Shown in pieces: positions 11,901 to 24,428 of a stretch of 64,000 nucleotides of DNA. The DNA lies in contig JAJAGP010000018.1 of the NCBI GenBank assembly GCA_025084515.1, positions 1 to 64,000 of the forward strand, read 5' to 3'. A program made the position numbers and the translations under genes. This DNA is from Ancistrus triradiatus. Its lineage: Eukaryota; Chordata; Actinopteri; Siluriformes; Loricariidae. Every line of letters begins with the position of its first letter. Positions within the stretch are counted from its first letter, which is position 1. A model generated the notes under the pieces. The model searched no databases. It had not been told where the DNA came from and was given only the letters and a program-made list of their open reading frames with translations.

Positions 11901-12395
11901 ACTGGACCCGACGCTGGAACTAAACCAGATCATACAAATTCACACTTGAGCGCCAGTGGCGGTTCTAGAAATTTTCAAATGGGGGGGCAGTCTAGGGCCA
12001 GTTTTTTTTCTTAGGGGGGCCGATTACTTTCCAGATCACATTAGTGTGCCGCTTTGTCGGGGGGGGGGGGGGGGGGGGGGGCGGGGGAGAACCGCACGGC
12101 TTGTCTGCACTGCTTCTGCATCCTGTTCAAAACATGTGATACTATCTCAAAATATCACTCTCGTGGGTTAAATGTCTGGTGGAGCGGCAAGCAACACAAC
12201 AGCGCGCTGTTAAGGACAAAGCAGAGGTGGAAGTGAAAACCGCATTAAATCAAATCGGGCAACGCTTTAGGGAAATCCTCACTCGAGTTGGAAGCATTGT
12301 CAGGGAAGTGAGCTTTACTGTGTATATAGTTATCAACAAGAGTATTGTGTGTACTGTTTACATTGTTTTATATTTAAATAAAAAAGCCTTAAAAT
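11901..12395 (+). other. ncf1 3' flank / probable 3'UTR with G-run
   Basis: After the stop codon at 11898-11900 the first good poly(A) signal is AATAAA at 12377-12382, giving a 3'UTR of roughly 500 bases. The stretch includes a homopolymer of about 23 G at 12059-12081 followed by CGGGGG, embedded in what looks like an old repeat. An earlier, unseen cleavage site is possible. Confidence 0.4.
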
Positions 12396-12529
12396 GTACT
12401 CACTCACTTTGCACGGTTCCTCATTCATAAGAGGTTGATCTGACCTTCGTCCATTTGGTCGTTCCTTCATTTTCATACCTGCTGAAAACGATTCAGGCTC
12501 CTAACCAGCAACAATCACAATGGACATAC

Positions 12530-12850
12530 ACACTCACACTCAGTTGCACTGGGAAACTTCAGAGACCCAATGCATGTCTTTGGTTTATGGGAGGACACAC
12601 ACAGACAAGGGGAGAACATACAAACTCCATTCCCGGCTGCAAATCAGAGCAATCATTTCTGGATCTGTCAGGCGACAGCGCAAATCCAGAACTCACCTCA
12701 ACGCAATGAATTCCAACCATGAATTAGACTTTATTTATTTATTTGTTCAACACACTATGCTACTTTGTTACTTGGTGACTTCCATATTATTTCAAAAGTG
12801 GTTTACCCTGGTCTGGTGCGAGTTTTGTGTCGCCAGCTAGGCACCGGCTT
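12530..12850 (-). repeat. SINE of the second family, decayed
   Basis: Inverted body containing ATGTCTTTGGTTTATGGGAG and GGGGAGAACATACAAACTCC, the hallmark middle of a common fish tRNA SINE read backwards. The rest of the gap between ncf1 and rcc1l (12851-13200) shows no gene. Confidence 0.6.
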
Positions 12851-13202
12851 TCCCGTGACCCTGACCAAGGATTAACCGTATAAGACAATGAATGAATTAA
12901 TGTAGTGGTGCGAGATTTAGCTGTTAAAGCTGGTTGACCTACATATCAATGTCCAACACACAACATATTCTGGTCTTTGCTTTTCTTATTTGTATTTTCT
13001 TATCAGGAAAGTGTCCCAGGTTGTGTGTGTGTACCCTGCGATCTGAGCCTGATTCCATCCCTGTGCTGCCTGCTAAACAGGAACGTGAAAGAACGATTCA
13101 ACCATATAGTATGTGTGAATATTATAGATGTAAAGTGGCCTCTAGTGGACGTTTGTGTCATTACAAGCAGTGCCCAAGCAAGACCATGAGTGACAGGTCG
13201 AC

Positions 13203-13300
13203 AGCCAATGGAAATGCAGGAGGCGGGACTTGTACGTTTTGACGTGCCGTGCTGTCATGGCTGCCTCCTGTGGGAGAACACGGTGCCGAGAAGGATAGTG
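13203..13300 (+). promoter_or_regulatory. rcc1l promoter region
   Basis: A CCAAT box (13205-13209), a GGCGGGA GC/E2F-like box (13222-13228) and a TGACGTG CRE-like site (13240-13246) are clustered. There is no TATA box, a housekeeping-style arrangement 230-270 bases before the rcc1l start codon. If transcription starts here, a short upstream frame of about 13 codons beginning at 13257 precedes the main start. Confidence 0.45.
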
Positions 13301-13477
13301 AATACTAACTTAAAGCGTAGCTGTTTCGACACAGGATGGACAGGACAACATAATCAGCTGCACTATTAAAATATAATAACGTAGCGCTTTGTTACCGCAA
13401 AAAAACAACCAGCAGAACGGATGTTATTCGCATTATTTGAGTTATTTACGTTGAAATACTCGGATTATTAAATCGCG

Positions 13478-16400
13478 ATGGCGCTCATTTGCACTCGGGT
13501 TCATGTTCGGTCTGGATTTCTTCTCACCTGCCGTTTATTCTCTTCTGTACCGAAGAGCAGAGAAAACAGAGACGACATGCCGGTGTTCCGCTATGTGGGT
13601 GAGCGTAGAAAAGCCACTGATAAAGTGTTCGTATGGGGATTCACGTACACGGGAGCGCTGGGGATCCCCAGCTTTGTGATTCCCGATAGCGGCAGGAAAA
13701 AACGCCGAAAATACCAACTTACCCCCTACCGCCTCGATACAGAACAAAAGGTAGGATTTTCCATCGGAACCGCTAATACTAATCATTATCTGTCTAGCAC
13801 TACCACCTTGAGATCATCATTATCCCTCGCTACCACAGCGACCCCTATCCTGCGATGGACTGGGGCCTGGTCCAGGCACACTGACCCCATATAGTATTTA
13901 CATTTAGAGCATTTAGCAGACGCCCTTATCCAGAGCGACTTACAGTTGATACAATCTTACAATCCAAGCAATTGTGGGTTAAATGCCTTACTCAAGGATT
14001 GTGGTAGCCTAGTGGTTAGGGTGCAGGACTATGAACCAGAAGGTCCAGGGTTAAAATCCCACCTCAGCCAAAGCTGCCACTGTTGGGTTCTTGAGCAAGA
14101 CCCATAACCCACAGTTGCTTGGATTGTAAGTCGCTCTGGATAATGTAAATGTAAGGACCCAACAGTGGCAGCTTTGCAGAGGAGGGATTTGAACCCTGGA
14201 CCTTTTGGTCCATACCTTAACCTAGGCCAGGCTACCACAGTCCCAGTATTTCTCCACGTAAGTTCGGCTGAAACCTAAATATTGCGCTAATGCATCCTTT
14301 TTTGAGCAAGAACATCCACCTTTCTCTCTGTAGGAATCTCATATATCATAGTTTCTTCATTTGTCTACATCCAATGAAAATATACACCATAATATAATAT
14401 AAACGCATTACTTATTTAATACAAGCCCTTATCCAGAGTGACCCCTCAGCTTGGCAGAGGTGGGATTTGAACCCTGAACCTTCTGCTCCACAGACCAGAA
14501 CCTTATCCACTAGTGTCTTTCTAAAATGTACATCTGTCTAAGACACTCCAGGTTTCAGACACCCAAGTTGTAAGTACTGAATTAACAATCCCACAACTGT
14601 TCCAAATAATTAAACCATTTGTCATTGGTTTAATTAAGGTCTTGTGATTTTGTTCACCAGTTCAAGTACCAATGTACAATCCATTTAATGGTCCTAGTCA
14701 GTAGGTCATGCTCTTGGATCAAGGTCACATACAATTGGGTTGTCATCATAATGTCCATAAATAAGCGGACAGGCAGTTCCACTGATGTATCTCTAATGTA
14801 ATATCGCTGTCTGTTTTGTAGATCACTTCAGCAGCCTGTGGCTATGGCTTCACGCTAATGGCCTCTAATACCAAAGACATCACCAAAGTGTGGGGCATGG
14901 GCCTCAACAAAGACTCTCAGCTGGGCTTTCAACGTACCCAACAAGACGCCCGTAAGATATTCCTCACCACGTTGTTGTGTGAAACACACTGACCTTTCCA
15001 GCCACGCCACATGACCGAACAGGGGAAAGGCCTAATGTTCAGCCCCGCTCTTTCCAGTTCAGGGATTGTCGTTCAAAGAATTGGGTTCTTGGTTGATCTG
15101 GGGAACAGAATATGTAAGCGACGTGAAGGTAGTATTAGTACTATACACCTTCCTTGACTGACATGATACGGATCCTGCATGTGCACCTTCTAACTATGCC
15201 AGTCATACATGTCAACTAGTATTAATACAGGTATTAATAGTAGATATTAATATTAAATTAGACGAACTAAATATTACACATTAGACATAACTAGCATAGC
15301 TGTCCCAAGACCATCCAAGTAACCAGGCGCCGCTGCTTTCCAGTGGCTTCTTTCCAGTACGGTTAGCCAAAAGCAGCTCAAAAGGAAATGAATCACGCAA
15401 CTGACTCAGGCTGCAAAATCAGCTGCGACTGTGCAGTACTGCCAGCCTGCATAAACAAAGGCAGACTGTGACCTGGTGCGGAGATGAGCCTATATTCAGT
15501 CTAATGCAGTTTACGATGGGATAAGTCCTACTTCTCATTTGAACCACAAAAGATTCTGCTTTGTGAAGAACAACAACCAACTCTGGATCCTCTCAGAAAC
15601 ACAACCAGTAGAGGCAACTCAAGCCTCACCTCACCAGAGGTGGCACACGGACCATTAGTGGTTCAGCTCTGCAAATGTGCTCTCTACAACCAAGTCGTCC
15701 CGGATTGGATCCCGTCTCTGGTGAGGTGAGGTTCGAGATGCCTAGAAAGTTGAAGTCTCCGCCTTACCGGTCATGGGTTGCCCTGATTAGCATGAAGCCA
15801 AGTGGCGCTTACATTGCAGTTTTTCGTTTGGGTTCCCAAGTGTTCAAGTTCAGTCAGTTATGGGGGTAGAGAAGTTTTAGGCGCAGTACAATTCCAACAC
15901 AGGTCAATGACTGTTCAAATCCGGTACCCAACACTGTCCACAAAGGGGCAGTATGGCTGTTCGTCTTGGTCTTGGACATGTAATTGCGTCGAGCTGGCAA
16001 ACACTGTCGTTCTGTTCTGTGCTAGGTAAAAGCTACGAGTACGTACTGGAGCCGTCCCCCGTGCCCCTGCCGTTGGCTAACCCTCAGGAGACGCGGGTTC
16101 TCCAAGTGTCCTGTGGTCGAGCTCACTCTCTGGTGCTCACCGACTCCGAAGGAGGTAGGACCTCGAGAGAGGACTTGCTTACTCTACTCACAGACTGATA
16201 CAGTCACCTGGAAGGGCCGATTTTTCCACAGTACCAGTCCAGAATTATTGGCACTCTAGGGAACGAGGGAGAAGACAGAGCAGGAAAAATGAGAGCACTC
16301 ATCTAGGCTGTACGTGTTCTCTCCAGGTGTCCCGGCCTACTAGATCCTCTCTTGAGGACTCTCAGCTTTGGCAAACTCAGCAGGTTTTCAGTGGGGTTTG

Positions 16401-19400
16401 GATCCGGGACATCTGGATTCGAGTGTTGACTTTGGATCCCTGCCATGCTGGAAGATCCAACCCCTGTCCCAGCTGTAGCTTCTTGTGTTTTCAGTTCTTC
16501 GGGTAGCTCGTGAGGACAATGAAGGAAAAACAGCCCTCGGATCCTTAACCACGTTTAACAGCTGGGATTAGACATTTACATTTACATCATTTAGCAGACG
16601 GCCTTATCCAGAGCGACTTACAATTGGTACAGTCTTACGATCAACAGTGGCAGCTTGGCAGAGGTGGGATTTGAACCCTGGACCTTCTGGTCCAGAGTCC
16701 AGTACCTTAGCCACTAGGTTACCACAGTCCCAGGTTTATAAGGTTAGATTAGGTTTATTTTCTCTCAAGTCACCCTTCTTTTTAAACCAATCCCACCTTT
16801 TCTCATCTGAATTTGCCTTATTTTATTGCCTGTTCTCCTAAGAAAGAAAAACTACATTCGATGGCATCTTCCTTAAGTGTGCGCCAGTAATCCTGGACTG
16901 TACTGTAGGTGAATGCCAATTGTCTGTCCATTCATACCTTACTGTATGTTCAGAACGTAAGCAGATGTAGAATATTAAACAATGTTTGAAGCTGTAAGAG
17001 GATCCAACCTCCCTGTACAATTGTTTTGCTTCATATCTTGCAGTGTTCAGCATGGGTAACAATGCCCATGGCCAGTGTGGCAGGAAGATCATCGAGGATG
17101 AAGTTTATAGGTTTGTCTTCTAGCCGTTACATCAACTATTAAACTAGTTTTCTGTCGTTCAGATGTGAAAAAGATACATATAAGACAGATTATGTGCTGT
17201 TATAATCCTTAAGGCCTAGATCTACGTTAAACAGTGCATAGCTGTACGAGAGTGGCCTCAGAGGCGAGATACGAAAATCCTGCTCACCAGTGGTCTAAAA
17301 CAATCTGTCAGAAGATGTTCAGATCATCACATCTGTGTGAAATAGTTTTTACAGATTAAATAGTCAATATACCGTATTTTTCGGGCTATAAAGCGCGATA
17401 TCAACGATCGGCTGCTAACGGGTATATTTTCATACAGAAAGCGCACCGGGTTATAAGACGCATGAAATGAAACAAAACTCTAAGTTCCCTCGGAAGCTCA
17501 GTTTGGTCTTTACCTGGCGCAGGGCGTCTTCTTGCTTCCTCCACTTCCGTACCATTGATTCGTTAATGTTGAATTCTCTCGCAGCTGCTCTATGTCCATG
17601 TTGTACTGCGTGACTGATAGCGTTGAGTTTGAAATCCGCTTCGAAAATGAATTAATGATTGCACGTACCCTAATGCTGAAGCACATACCGTATTACTCCG
17701 CAATGCTGCGCACTACGGTGGCCGTAAGCTTCATAACTTCCCAAGGCCGTGCTAAAACATTTTGACAGATTTATGTGCGCCGTGTACCATCGGTTCTAGG
17801 TCAGAAAGCACAACCAGAATTAATTCATACATTGGGCGCACCGCATTTAAAGGCACACTGTCAATTTTTGAGAAAGTTAAAGGATTTTAAGTGCGCCTTA
17901 TGGTCCGAAAAATACGGTAGATTAAATAAAGTGACTTATTATTTACAAATGTTGCCTTACAGCGTTCAAGTAATGAAAAAATACAGCAACGGATCCTGAA
18001 AGGCAACACTTAATGAAACTACAAGTTATTACTGGTCATGTGTGAATTCCCATGGTACGGTTATTGGGCAAATTTAAATACAGAACTGTCTCATGTCTGT
18101 CTTTGCAGTGGCAGCCATCTTGTCCACAAGATGGAAGGATTTGATAGTCGAGTCATCCAGGTGGGTGAATACATGCATGTGTGAATATCGTGTAGCGTGT
18201 TTCAGTTAATCTTCAACAGAACTATGAAGTAACCGAAGTGTCACACGTCCCCCTATCCTCTAGGTGGTATGTGGGCAGGACCACAGTCTGTTCCTGACTG
18301 AGACGGGCTCAGTGTATGCCTGTGGATGGGGGGCAGATGGACAGACAGGTCAGGTTTGATGTTAATCCTATGCTGCCTCACGTCTGTCCAGAATCAGGTT
18401 CTAAACAACAGCTTCCGAAACTCCTCAGGTCTGGGCCATCACAACAAGGCTGCGTCTCCTGTGCCAGTTGGAGGCGACCTGGCAGGGGTGAAGATTCAGC
18501 AGGTGAGCACATACGGGGACTGCAGCCTGGCCGTGTCGGCGGAAGGTCAAGTTTTCGGCTGGGGCAACTCGGAATACCTGCAGCTCGCTTCAGTTACAGA
18601 CGCCACACAGGTAAGAGGGCGTGGCTGGTTTCTGGGGATCAGACATGCAGTCTTGTAGCAGATGGCCTAATGCAAAGTAAGCAGCCGGTTTAGACCTTGC
18701 ATGATCCGTCAGCGCGATCTAGGCTTGGACAGCAGGACTGTCACGTCTAAAGAAACAAGCCCGGAGAAAACGTATTAAATCCTGCGTTTCGTTTGCGTTT
18801 CATGTCATCCTTATGGTGGATTTTCGAGAAGCCTGGTCGCACCTGTCGCTCTGAGACTTGCTAACGATTGCTGACAGGGCTTTTTTGTCACATTATGCAA
18901 CCAAAGAATTGTCAGGAAATCAGAGAGTATAAACAGGCCCAGTCCCTGAATTGGATTAAGCTAGTATGGACAGTGAGTGAGCGAATTCTTAATGTAACAA
19001 TAGAAGTCAGACATAAGCGCCACCTGCTGGAAACAGCAGTTCCTGAGGATCTGGGTCCATGGGGTGAGCTTGAAATGTAAACATACATTGATGTGGTTCT
19101 GAGGTCCTGCGGTGGCCCGGCGTCCCATCCGATGAGCACTTTTACCTGACGAGTTCCAGGCCAACAGGTTATGGTGACATGGGGTTAAATGCGAAGGAAC
19201 CAAACTCACACTGTCAATGTTGACTCAGTAGAATTCTACACACGATTTCAGATATTCAGGCAGAACAGCGTTGCAGTGGCAGCTTTCTCTCTGTGTTCTG
19301 CAGATCAGCTCTCCACGCCTGCTTCCTCTGAAGGGGGTAGGCAAGGTGACGCAGGCGGCATGTGGCGGAACTCAGGTCGCAGTTCTTAATGGTGAGTTTG

Positions 19401-22400
19401 TTGATTTTCTCAGCGAAGCAAAGGTATCGTGCGGGGAATGAACTTAAGTCGTGTGGAAATGCCATATATAGCAGGAAAGTGGTCTGACAGTGTTTAACTT
19501 TAGCAAAGTTATTGGTACTGATTGGTACTCTAAGTGACAGGCAGAACAATTACATTCTCTTCCACTAGAGGGCAGTAAGATATCAGCTTTGTGTTCAACT
19601 AAACAGGCCCAGGTTTAAGTTGAGTAAATTGAGAGTAGATTTTCATTATATTTCAATAAATACACTTTTTGTGACATTTTTCTTTGGTGGTGTGCCTTGT
19701 GATTTTTCGAATTCTCAAAAAGGTTGGGAAACACTGCTGTAGTGCACCTGTATTAACTATATACCCAAGATACTGCAGTGTTTCCCATGCACTGACTTCT
19801 TAATATCAAAATAGTAAAATGTCCATCTCTTACTATATAAGATGACTAGATCGTATTTCATTCCGCTTCCCTGTACCGTCACACTCTTTATGCCCCTCTT
19901 TCACACATTTATGCATCGAGAAACTGTCCTTTGTGTCACTCCAGGCTGTTAAGTTCTTAGAACGATGCCTTTAACAAAACAAGTCGATGCTTGGTGGTGC
20001 AGATAATGACCTTCTGTGATCTGTTCATCTAGGTTTGCATACTGGCAAGCACGATTTAAAAAAAATAAAAAGTAAGAAGAGCTTTTTGTGTGCAGAGGAA
20101 GGAGACGTGTTCGTTTGGGGATACGGAATTCTGGGCAAAGGACCGACTCTTTCTGAGTCAGAGATCCCAGAGAAGGTGCCAGCCACACTTTTTGGGAGGT
20201 CAGAGTTCAACCCGGCGGTTAAAGTCGCTCAGATCCGCTGTGGACTGAACCATTTCGCTGCCATCACAGGTAAAGTTGCACATGCACGTGGTCCCGTACC
20301 AATCATCCGATATAACCTGCAGTCCAGATGATTGGGAGGAGCCGCCATGCTGAGAGTGAGCTTGGGATCAGTTTCCCTGTTTGCGTTCAGCACTTGGTCT
20401 GGGTTTAGTCAGAACTCTGGCTTTTGTTGTTAAATGATTCTTTTTGCAGATGGTGGCGAACTGTTTGTCTGGGGCAAGAACGTAAGAGGATGCCTTGGCA
20501 TCGGGAAACGGGATGATCAGTATTTTCCGTGGCGGGTTAGTACACGGCAACATCTCACTTTCTGCTAACCTGATCCAAGCAAGAATGAGTCCTGCTCCAG
20601 AACTATGGGTTTAGATGGCTAGAAGAAATTGAATGGTTACGAGAAAATCTCATCAGGTATTAAGACTCGGTGCTGGTATGTTAATACGAGGACAATGGTG
20701 CCAAAACCTCCTCACCAACCAAGTGCTACTTAACAACTTCTCCACAAATCTAATAATTACTCTATTTATAAACTGTTACTCCATATTTTCCTCCCACTTA
20801 CTCTGGCTAGGGTGGCGGGGAGGGGGGTCTGGAGCTAATCCTGGACACTGTGGCTGAAGTACACGGCTGGGAGATGATTCCCGGACTGGCCTCTTCTCCC
20901 TCAGACACAGATGCCTGATCGGCAAATCTGATATAAATCTGACATGATGAGCGACAATTAGCTTTTAGTCTGGTTTCAAGGAAATAGTATAGTATGTCAA
21001 TAAGTACCAAGTTGCATTTAGTAGTGGTTCTTGCATAAAATGGAAAAAAAGTCATTACGCTGAAATGAAATGATTAATGCATAACATTTTTGGAAAGGGA
21101 AACTGGCCTGTAGATAGTTTGATACCTTCCAATCTTTGAAAAAAGTTTGAACACCCCTGCTATGGCTAATAATGCTGCATTTGGAGTAGTGATTTATAGA
21201 CCATTTTGAACATGGCCCCCCAAGTAAGGGTGTAAGGGTAATTAATGCCAGCCCTAATTTATATCAGTTTGAAATGTATATAATACCGGTGGCACTGTAG
21301 CAGTTCACAAGCCGACCACCACACAGGTCGGGTGTCACACAGTCACGACTGGCTGTGTGTGAGAGAAAGGAGGCCAGGTGGGGGATGGTGCCCCATCCAG
21401 AGGGCACTACCAGGATAGGCTAGGTGACCTGGAGCAGGACAAGCAGGGATATAAGGCAGATGTTAAAAATGACGCATTTTATACAGTGGGGCAAAAGTAT
21501 TTAGTCAGCCACTGATTGTGCAAGTTCTCCTACTTAGAAAGATGAGAGAGGTCTGTAATTTTCATCATAGGTACACCAACTATGAGAGACAAAATGAGAA
21601 AAATAAATGCAGGAAATCACATTGTAGGATTTTTAAAGAATTTAATTGTAAATCATGGTGGAAAATAAGTATTTGGTCACCCACAAACAAGCAGCATTTC
21701 TGGCTCTCACAGACCTGTAACTTCTTCTTTAAGAAGCTCTTCTGTCCTCCCACTCGTTACCTGTATTAAAGGCACCTGTTTGACCTCGTTATCTGTATAA
21801 TAGACACCTGTCCACAGCCTCAAACAGTCAGACTCCAAAGTCAAACATGGCCAAGACCAAAGAGCTGTCGAAGGACACCAGCAAGAAAATTGTAGACCTG
21901 CACCAGGCTGGGAGAGTGAATCTACAATAGGCAAGCAGGTTGGAGTGAATAAATCAAATGTGGGAGCAATTGTAAGAAAATGGTAGACATACAAGACCAC
22001 TGATAATCTCCCTCGATCTGGGGCCCCAGGCAAGATCTTGTCCTGTGGGGTCAAAATGATCATGAGAACGGTGAGCAAAAATCCCAGAACTACACGGAGG
22101 GACCTGATGAATGACCTGCAGAGAGCTGGGACCAAAGTAACAAGGCTACCATCAGTAAACACACTATGCCAAGAGAGACTCAGATCCTGCAGTGGTAGGT
22201 ATTGAGTTGAACTTTTGTTACTGACCAAATACTTATTTTCCACCATCATTTACAAATAAATTCTTTAAAAATCCTACAATGTGATTTCCTGTATTTTTTT
22301 CTCATTGTCTCTCATAGTTGAAGTGTACCTATGATGAAAATTACAGACCTCTCTCATCTTTCTAAGTAGGAGAACTTGCACAATCAGTGGCTGACTAAAT

Positions 22401-22553
22401 ACTTTTTGCCCCACTGTACGTATAATCTGACGGCTTGTTCTGCGCGCTAAAGCTTGTGACCTGCGTGTTTTTCAGGTGACTGTACCGGGTCACGTGGTGG
22501 ACGTGGGCTGTGGAGTCGACCATATGGTGGCACTGGTCCGGTCGGTCATATGA
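13478..22553 (+). CDS. rcc1l: RCC1-like protein, mitochondrial (WBSCR16)
   Basis: Seven-bladed RCC1-type propeller of the mitochondrial matrix and inner membrane. In mammals it is linked to 16S rRNA pseudouridylation and mitoribosome assembly, and has been described as an exchange factor for OPA1. Eleven coding exons join in frame: 13478-13750, 14822-14951, 16026-16154, 17044-17110, 18109-18160, 18264-18348, 18429-18610, 19304-19391, 20096-20269, 20450-20535, 22476-22553. They encode 447 aa (human 464). The first 25 or so residues are Arg-rich and hydrophobic, as in a mitochondrial targeting peptide. RCC1 repeat signatures follow, such as VWGMGLNKDSQLG, VSCGRAHSLVLTD, VVCGQDHSLFL, FGWGNSEYLQLAS, VFVWGYGILGKGP and LFVWGKNIRGCLGIG, then a final GCGVDHMVAL blade-closing strand. 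Intron 10 hosts a Tc1 copy and intron 4 a pogo-like MITE. It is convergent with castor2. All splice phases agree and no lesions were found. Confidence 0.97.
13896..14245 (-). repeat. V-SINE interrupted by a second V-SINE
   Basis: A minus-oriented SINE (13896-13998 and 14158-14245) is split by a plus-oriented SINE (13999-14152). The five bases AAGGA occur on both sides (13994-13998 and 14153-14157), as a target-site duplication. It lies in rcc1l intron 1. A further decayed SINE fragment lies at 14424-14515 in the same intron. Confidence 0.85.
14424..14515 (-). repeat. V-SINE fragment
   Basis: Fragment with GCCCTTATCCAGAGTGAC and GGGATTTGAACCCTGAACC, lacking most of the body. It lies in rcc1l intron 1. 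Confidence 0.65.
16572..16732 (-). repeat. V-SINE in rcc1l intron 3
   Basis: A near-complete minus copy, from ACATTTACATTTACATCATT to ACCACAGTCCCA, with about 30 bases of body lost. The remainder of this intron (16155-17043) shows no other feature. Confidence 0.8.
17372..17917 (-). mobile_element. pogo-like DNA element with transposase N-terminal remnant
   Basis: Inverted ends CCGTATTTTTCGG and CCGAAAAATACGG with TA at both flanks enclose 546 bp in rcc1l intron 4. On the minus strand 17490-17644 stays open and reads as a helix-turn-helix of the pogo/CENP-B type (HRAAAREFNINESMVRKW followed by a KLSFRG-like end). The catalytic part is missing, so this is a deletion derivative that cannot move alone. 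Confidence 0.65.
21270..21470 (+). repeat. SINE-like fragment in rcc1l intron 10
   Basis: Contains GTGCCCCATCCAGAGGGCA and a weak tRNA-like head, resembling the second SINE family. It lies just left of the Tc1 copy. Confidence 0.35.
21484..22416 (+). mobile_element. Tc1/mariner element, family 1, deletion derivative
   Basis: Both ends (CAGTGGGGCAAAAGTATTTA and its inverse) and TA flanks are present, but only 933 bp remain. The transposase start (near 21847) is kept, and the C-terminal half, including the catalytic region, is gone. It lies in the last intron of rcc1l, ending 59 bases before the last exon. Confidence 0.88.
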
Positions 22554-24428
22554 GCTCAAGCTGTCAACCAGAGATGGCATTTGCGTCCTCTGATCTTCGG
22601 CGTCTCACGGCGGGAGGAGTAAACCTGTGGAGGCCTGACAGACTGTGAGAGGGCGAGAGATGCTCCCATGGCAAGACAAAATGAACTTCTGGTCACGAGC
22701 ACTGTATATTAGGACCAGTGCTGCTTTGACACGAGTGCTTCCCATGTCAAAAGAGAGACTTTATAACCATTGAGCGAGTGCTGCTTATTTACAGTGGACA
22801 AACTTGGCCCTATTCTGAAATGGCTATCAGGTTTGGTCTGAAACTCCACTCTGATTGGTCACAATGTGGTTCTAATAAGGAGAGGTGGCTTCTGTAAAAG
22901 TCTCAACAAAAGACTGATCTCATAATGCTTCATTAAAACCCATGAGCACTGATACCACAGCGTTGTAATACCTCCCAGAAGGTTGGGAGCCTAGCTGTTT
23001 CTGAGGGAGGGGAGGCTGTATTGCCCAGAGCTATGACCACGAGACAACTAGAGCTCACCAGAATTCATTGCAGACACATCAGGCTGGGAAAAAAAACCCA
23101 AAAGTACCATTTTCATGTCTTTAATGGTCAGAGAAGAAATCGGTCACCTTGTTTTTTAACACTGATAAATAGATGGTTTCTAATCAGATCTAAGCAAAGA
23201 AGAAAAAGCAGTGGAAAACGAAACAAAAACAATACCCATCCATGCATTAAGACCAAACAAATGTGACCCCCTTCTTAAAAAAAAAAGAAAAGAAAAGAAA
23301 GACAAGAAAAAAAAAAAAGTCCTTCCCCGAAGAATTCTTCCCCACTTGTTTCACATCAGAGTAAGATCTTTGAAGAAAGACCTTAAATAAAGTGCAGACA
23401 TGGGGAGGCAGGGAGGGAGGGGTTGAAGGCCTAAACTAGCGCCAGTGTCCTTAAAACTAGACCCCCAACTAACATTCAGTGAACGGCTGTGTTCCGGGTG
23501 GAGAGCTTTGAGGAAAGGTAAAAACTCTGGTAGTGACACCACTTTTCTTTCTTTCTAATCATAAAAGGCAAAAACAGCTTCACGTGAAAAGGGGGGAGGG
23601 GGGAAGGAAGGTCAACTAACGTCTTTAAAAAGTGTACAGTAAATTGCACGTCTTTGTACACAGCCTGATAGTGTTTACTGTTCCAGACTAGCTGCGATCT
23701 GTTTAATTGCGATCTGGCCGACGCCCAGTCAGCTGGAGAACGCAACGCCTTTTGTTCTTCAGATACCGACCGAAAGCAAGAACGCAGGTGAAAAGGAGGG
23801 GGAGAAACAAATCCAGCTTCATAAAATAGGAGCCACTCTCAAACAAAAACAACTCTTGCAAAATCGTGACCATACCCTGGGCCACCACACGGGGCGGTAC
23901 TCGCCCGGCCTTAAATTGCACGCAAAAAAATACTGATTTTTTTTTTTTTTTTTAGACGAAGATTCATTTCAGGTCTAAAGTGACTTGGCACGGGAGCTGA
24001 AAATGTCTGCGGTATACATTCGGGGTGCTCCGTTAAGGAACCGTCGCTAATCCATTGTGGTTCTTTTTGCGTCGTCTCAGAACTGCTGGAGTGTTGCCAG
24101 AGGAGGGAGAAGGAACAGGTCAGGCAGAGAGGGGAAAAAAACAACTAACACTGCAGTCACACTAGCTGAGGGTCCCTGTAGAAAAGAATGCGCTTTGAGA
24201 GAGCGGTGCGAGAGGGTGAGAATCTGAAGGACGGGTTTTAGGGCTAAGAGGGAGAGAGTGAAACTGAACTCTCCTGTCCAACCGACCTCCCTCTCTCTCG
24301 CTCGCTCTGCCTTACATTCTCACCCCTCCCATCTCCCATAACCACCCCCTCAGCAGCGCTCCTCTACAAGCTCTTGGCACTTTTAAGAGATAGGCTAGCA
24401 GGAACTAGGAGACCCCCTCCCGAGTCTC
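22554..24428. other. Convergent 3'UTRs of rcc1l and castor2
   Basis: rcc1l ends at 22553. The first plus-strand poly(A) signal is ATTAAA at 22932-22937, so its 3'UTR is about 400 bases. castor2 (minus) stops at 24429, and a minus-strand ATTAAA lies at 23126-23121, giving a 3'UTR of about 1.3 kb. The two transcripts would end within 200 bases of each other. An A-rich low-complexity tract spans 23273-23320. No further gene is seen. Confidence 0.55.

Noticed and set aside
11901..13477. GTF2I/GTF2IRD2-type gene between ncf1 and rcc1l
   Set aside because: Looked for because of the human gene order. No I-repeat coding or splice-linked frame was found; the gap holds repeats and the rcc1l promoter.
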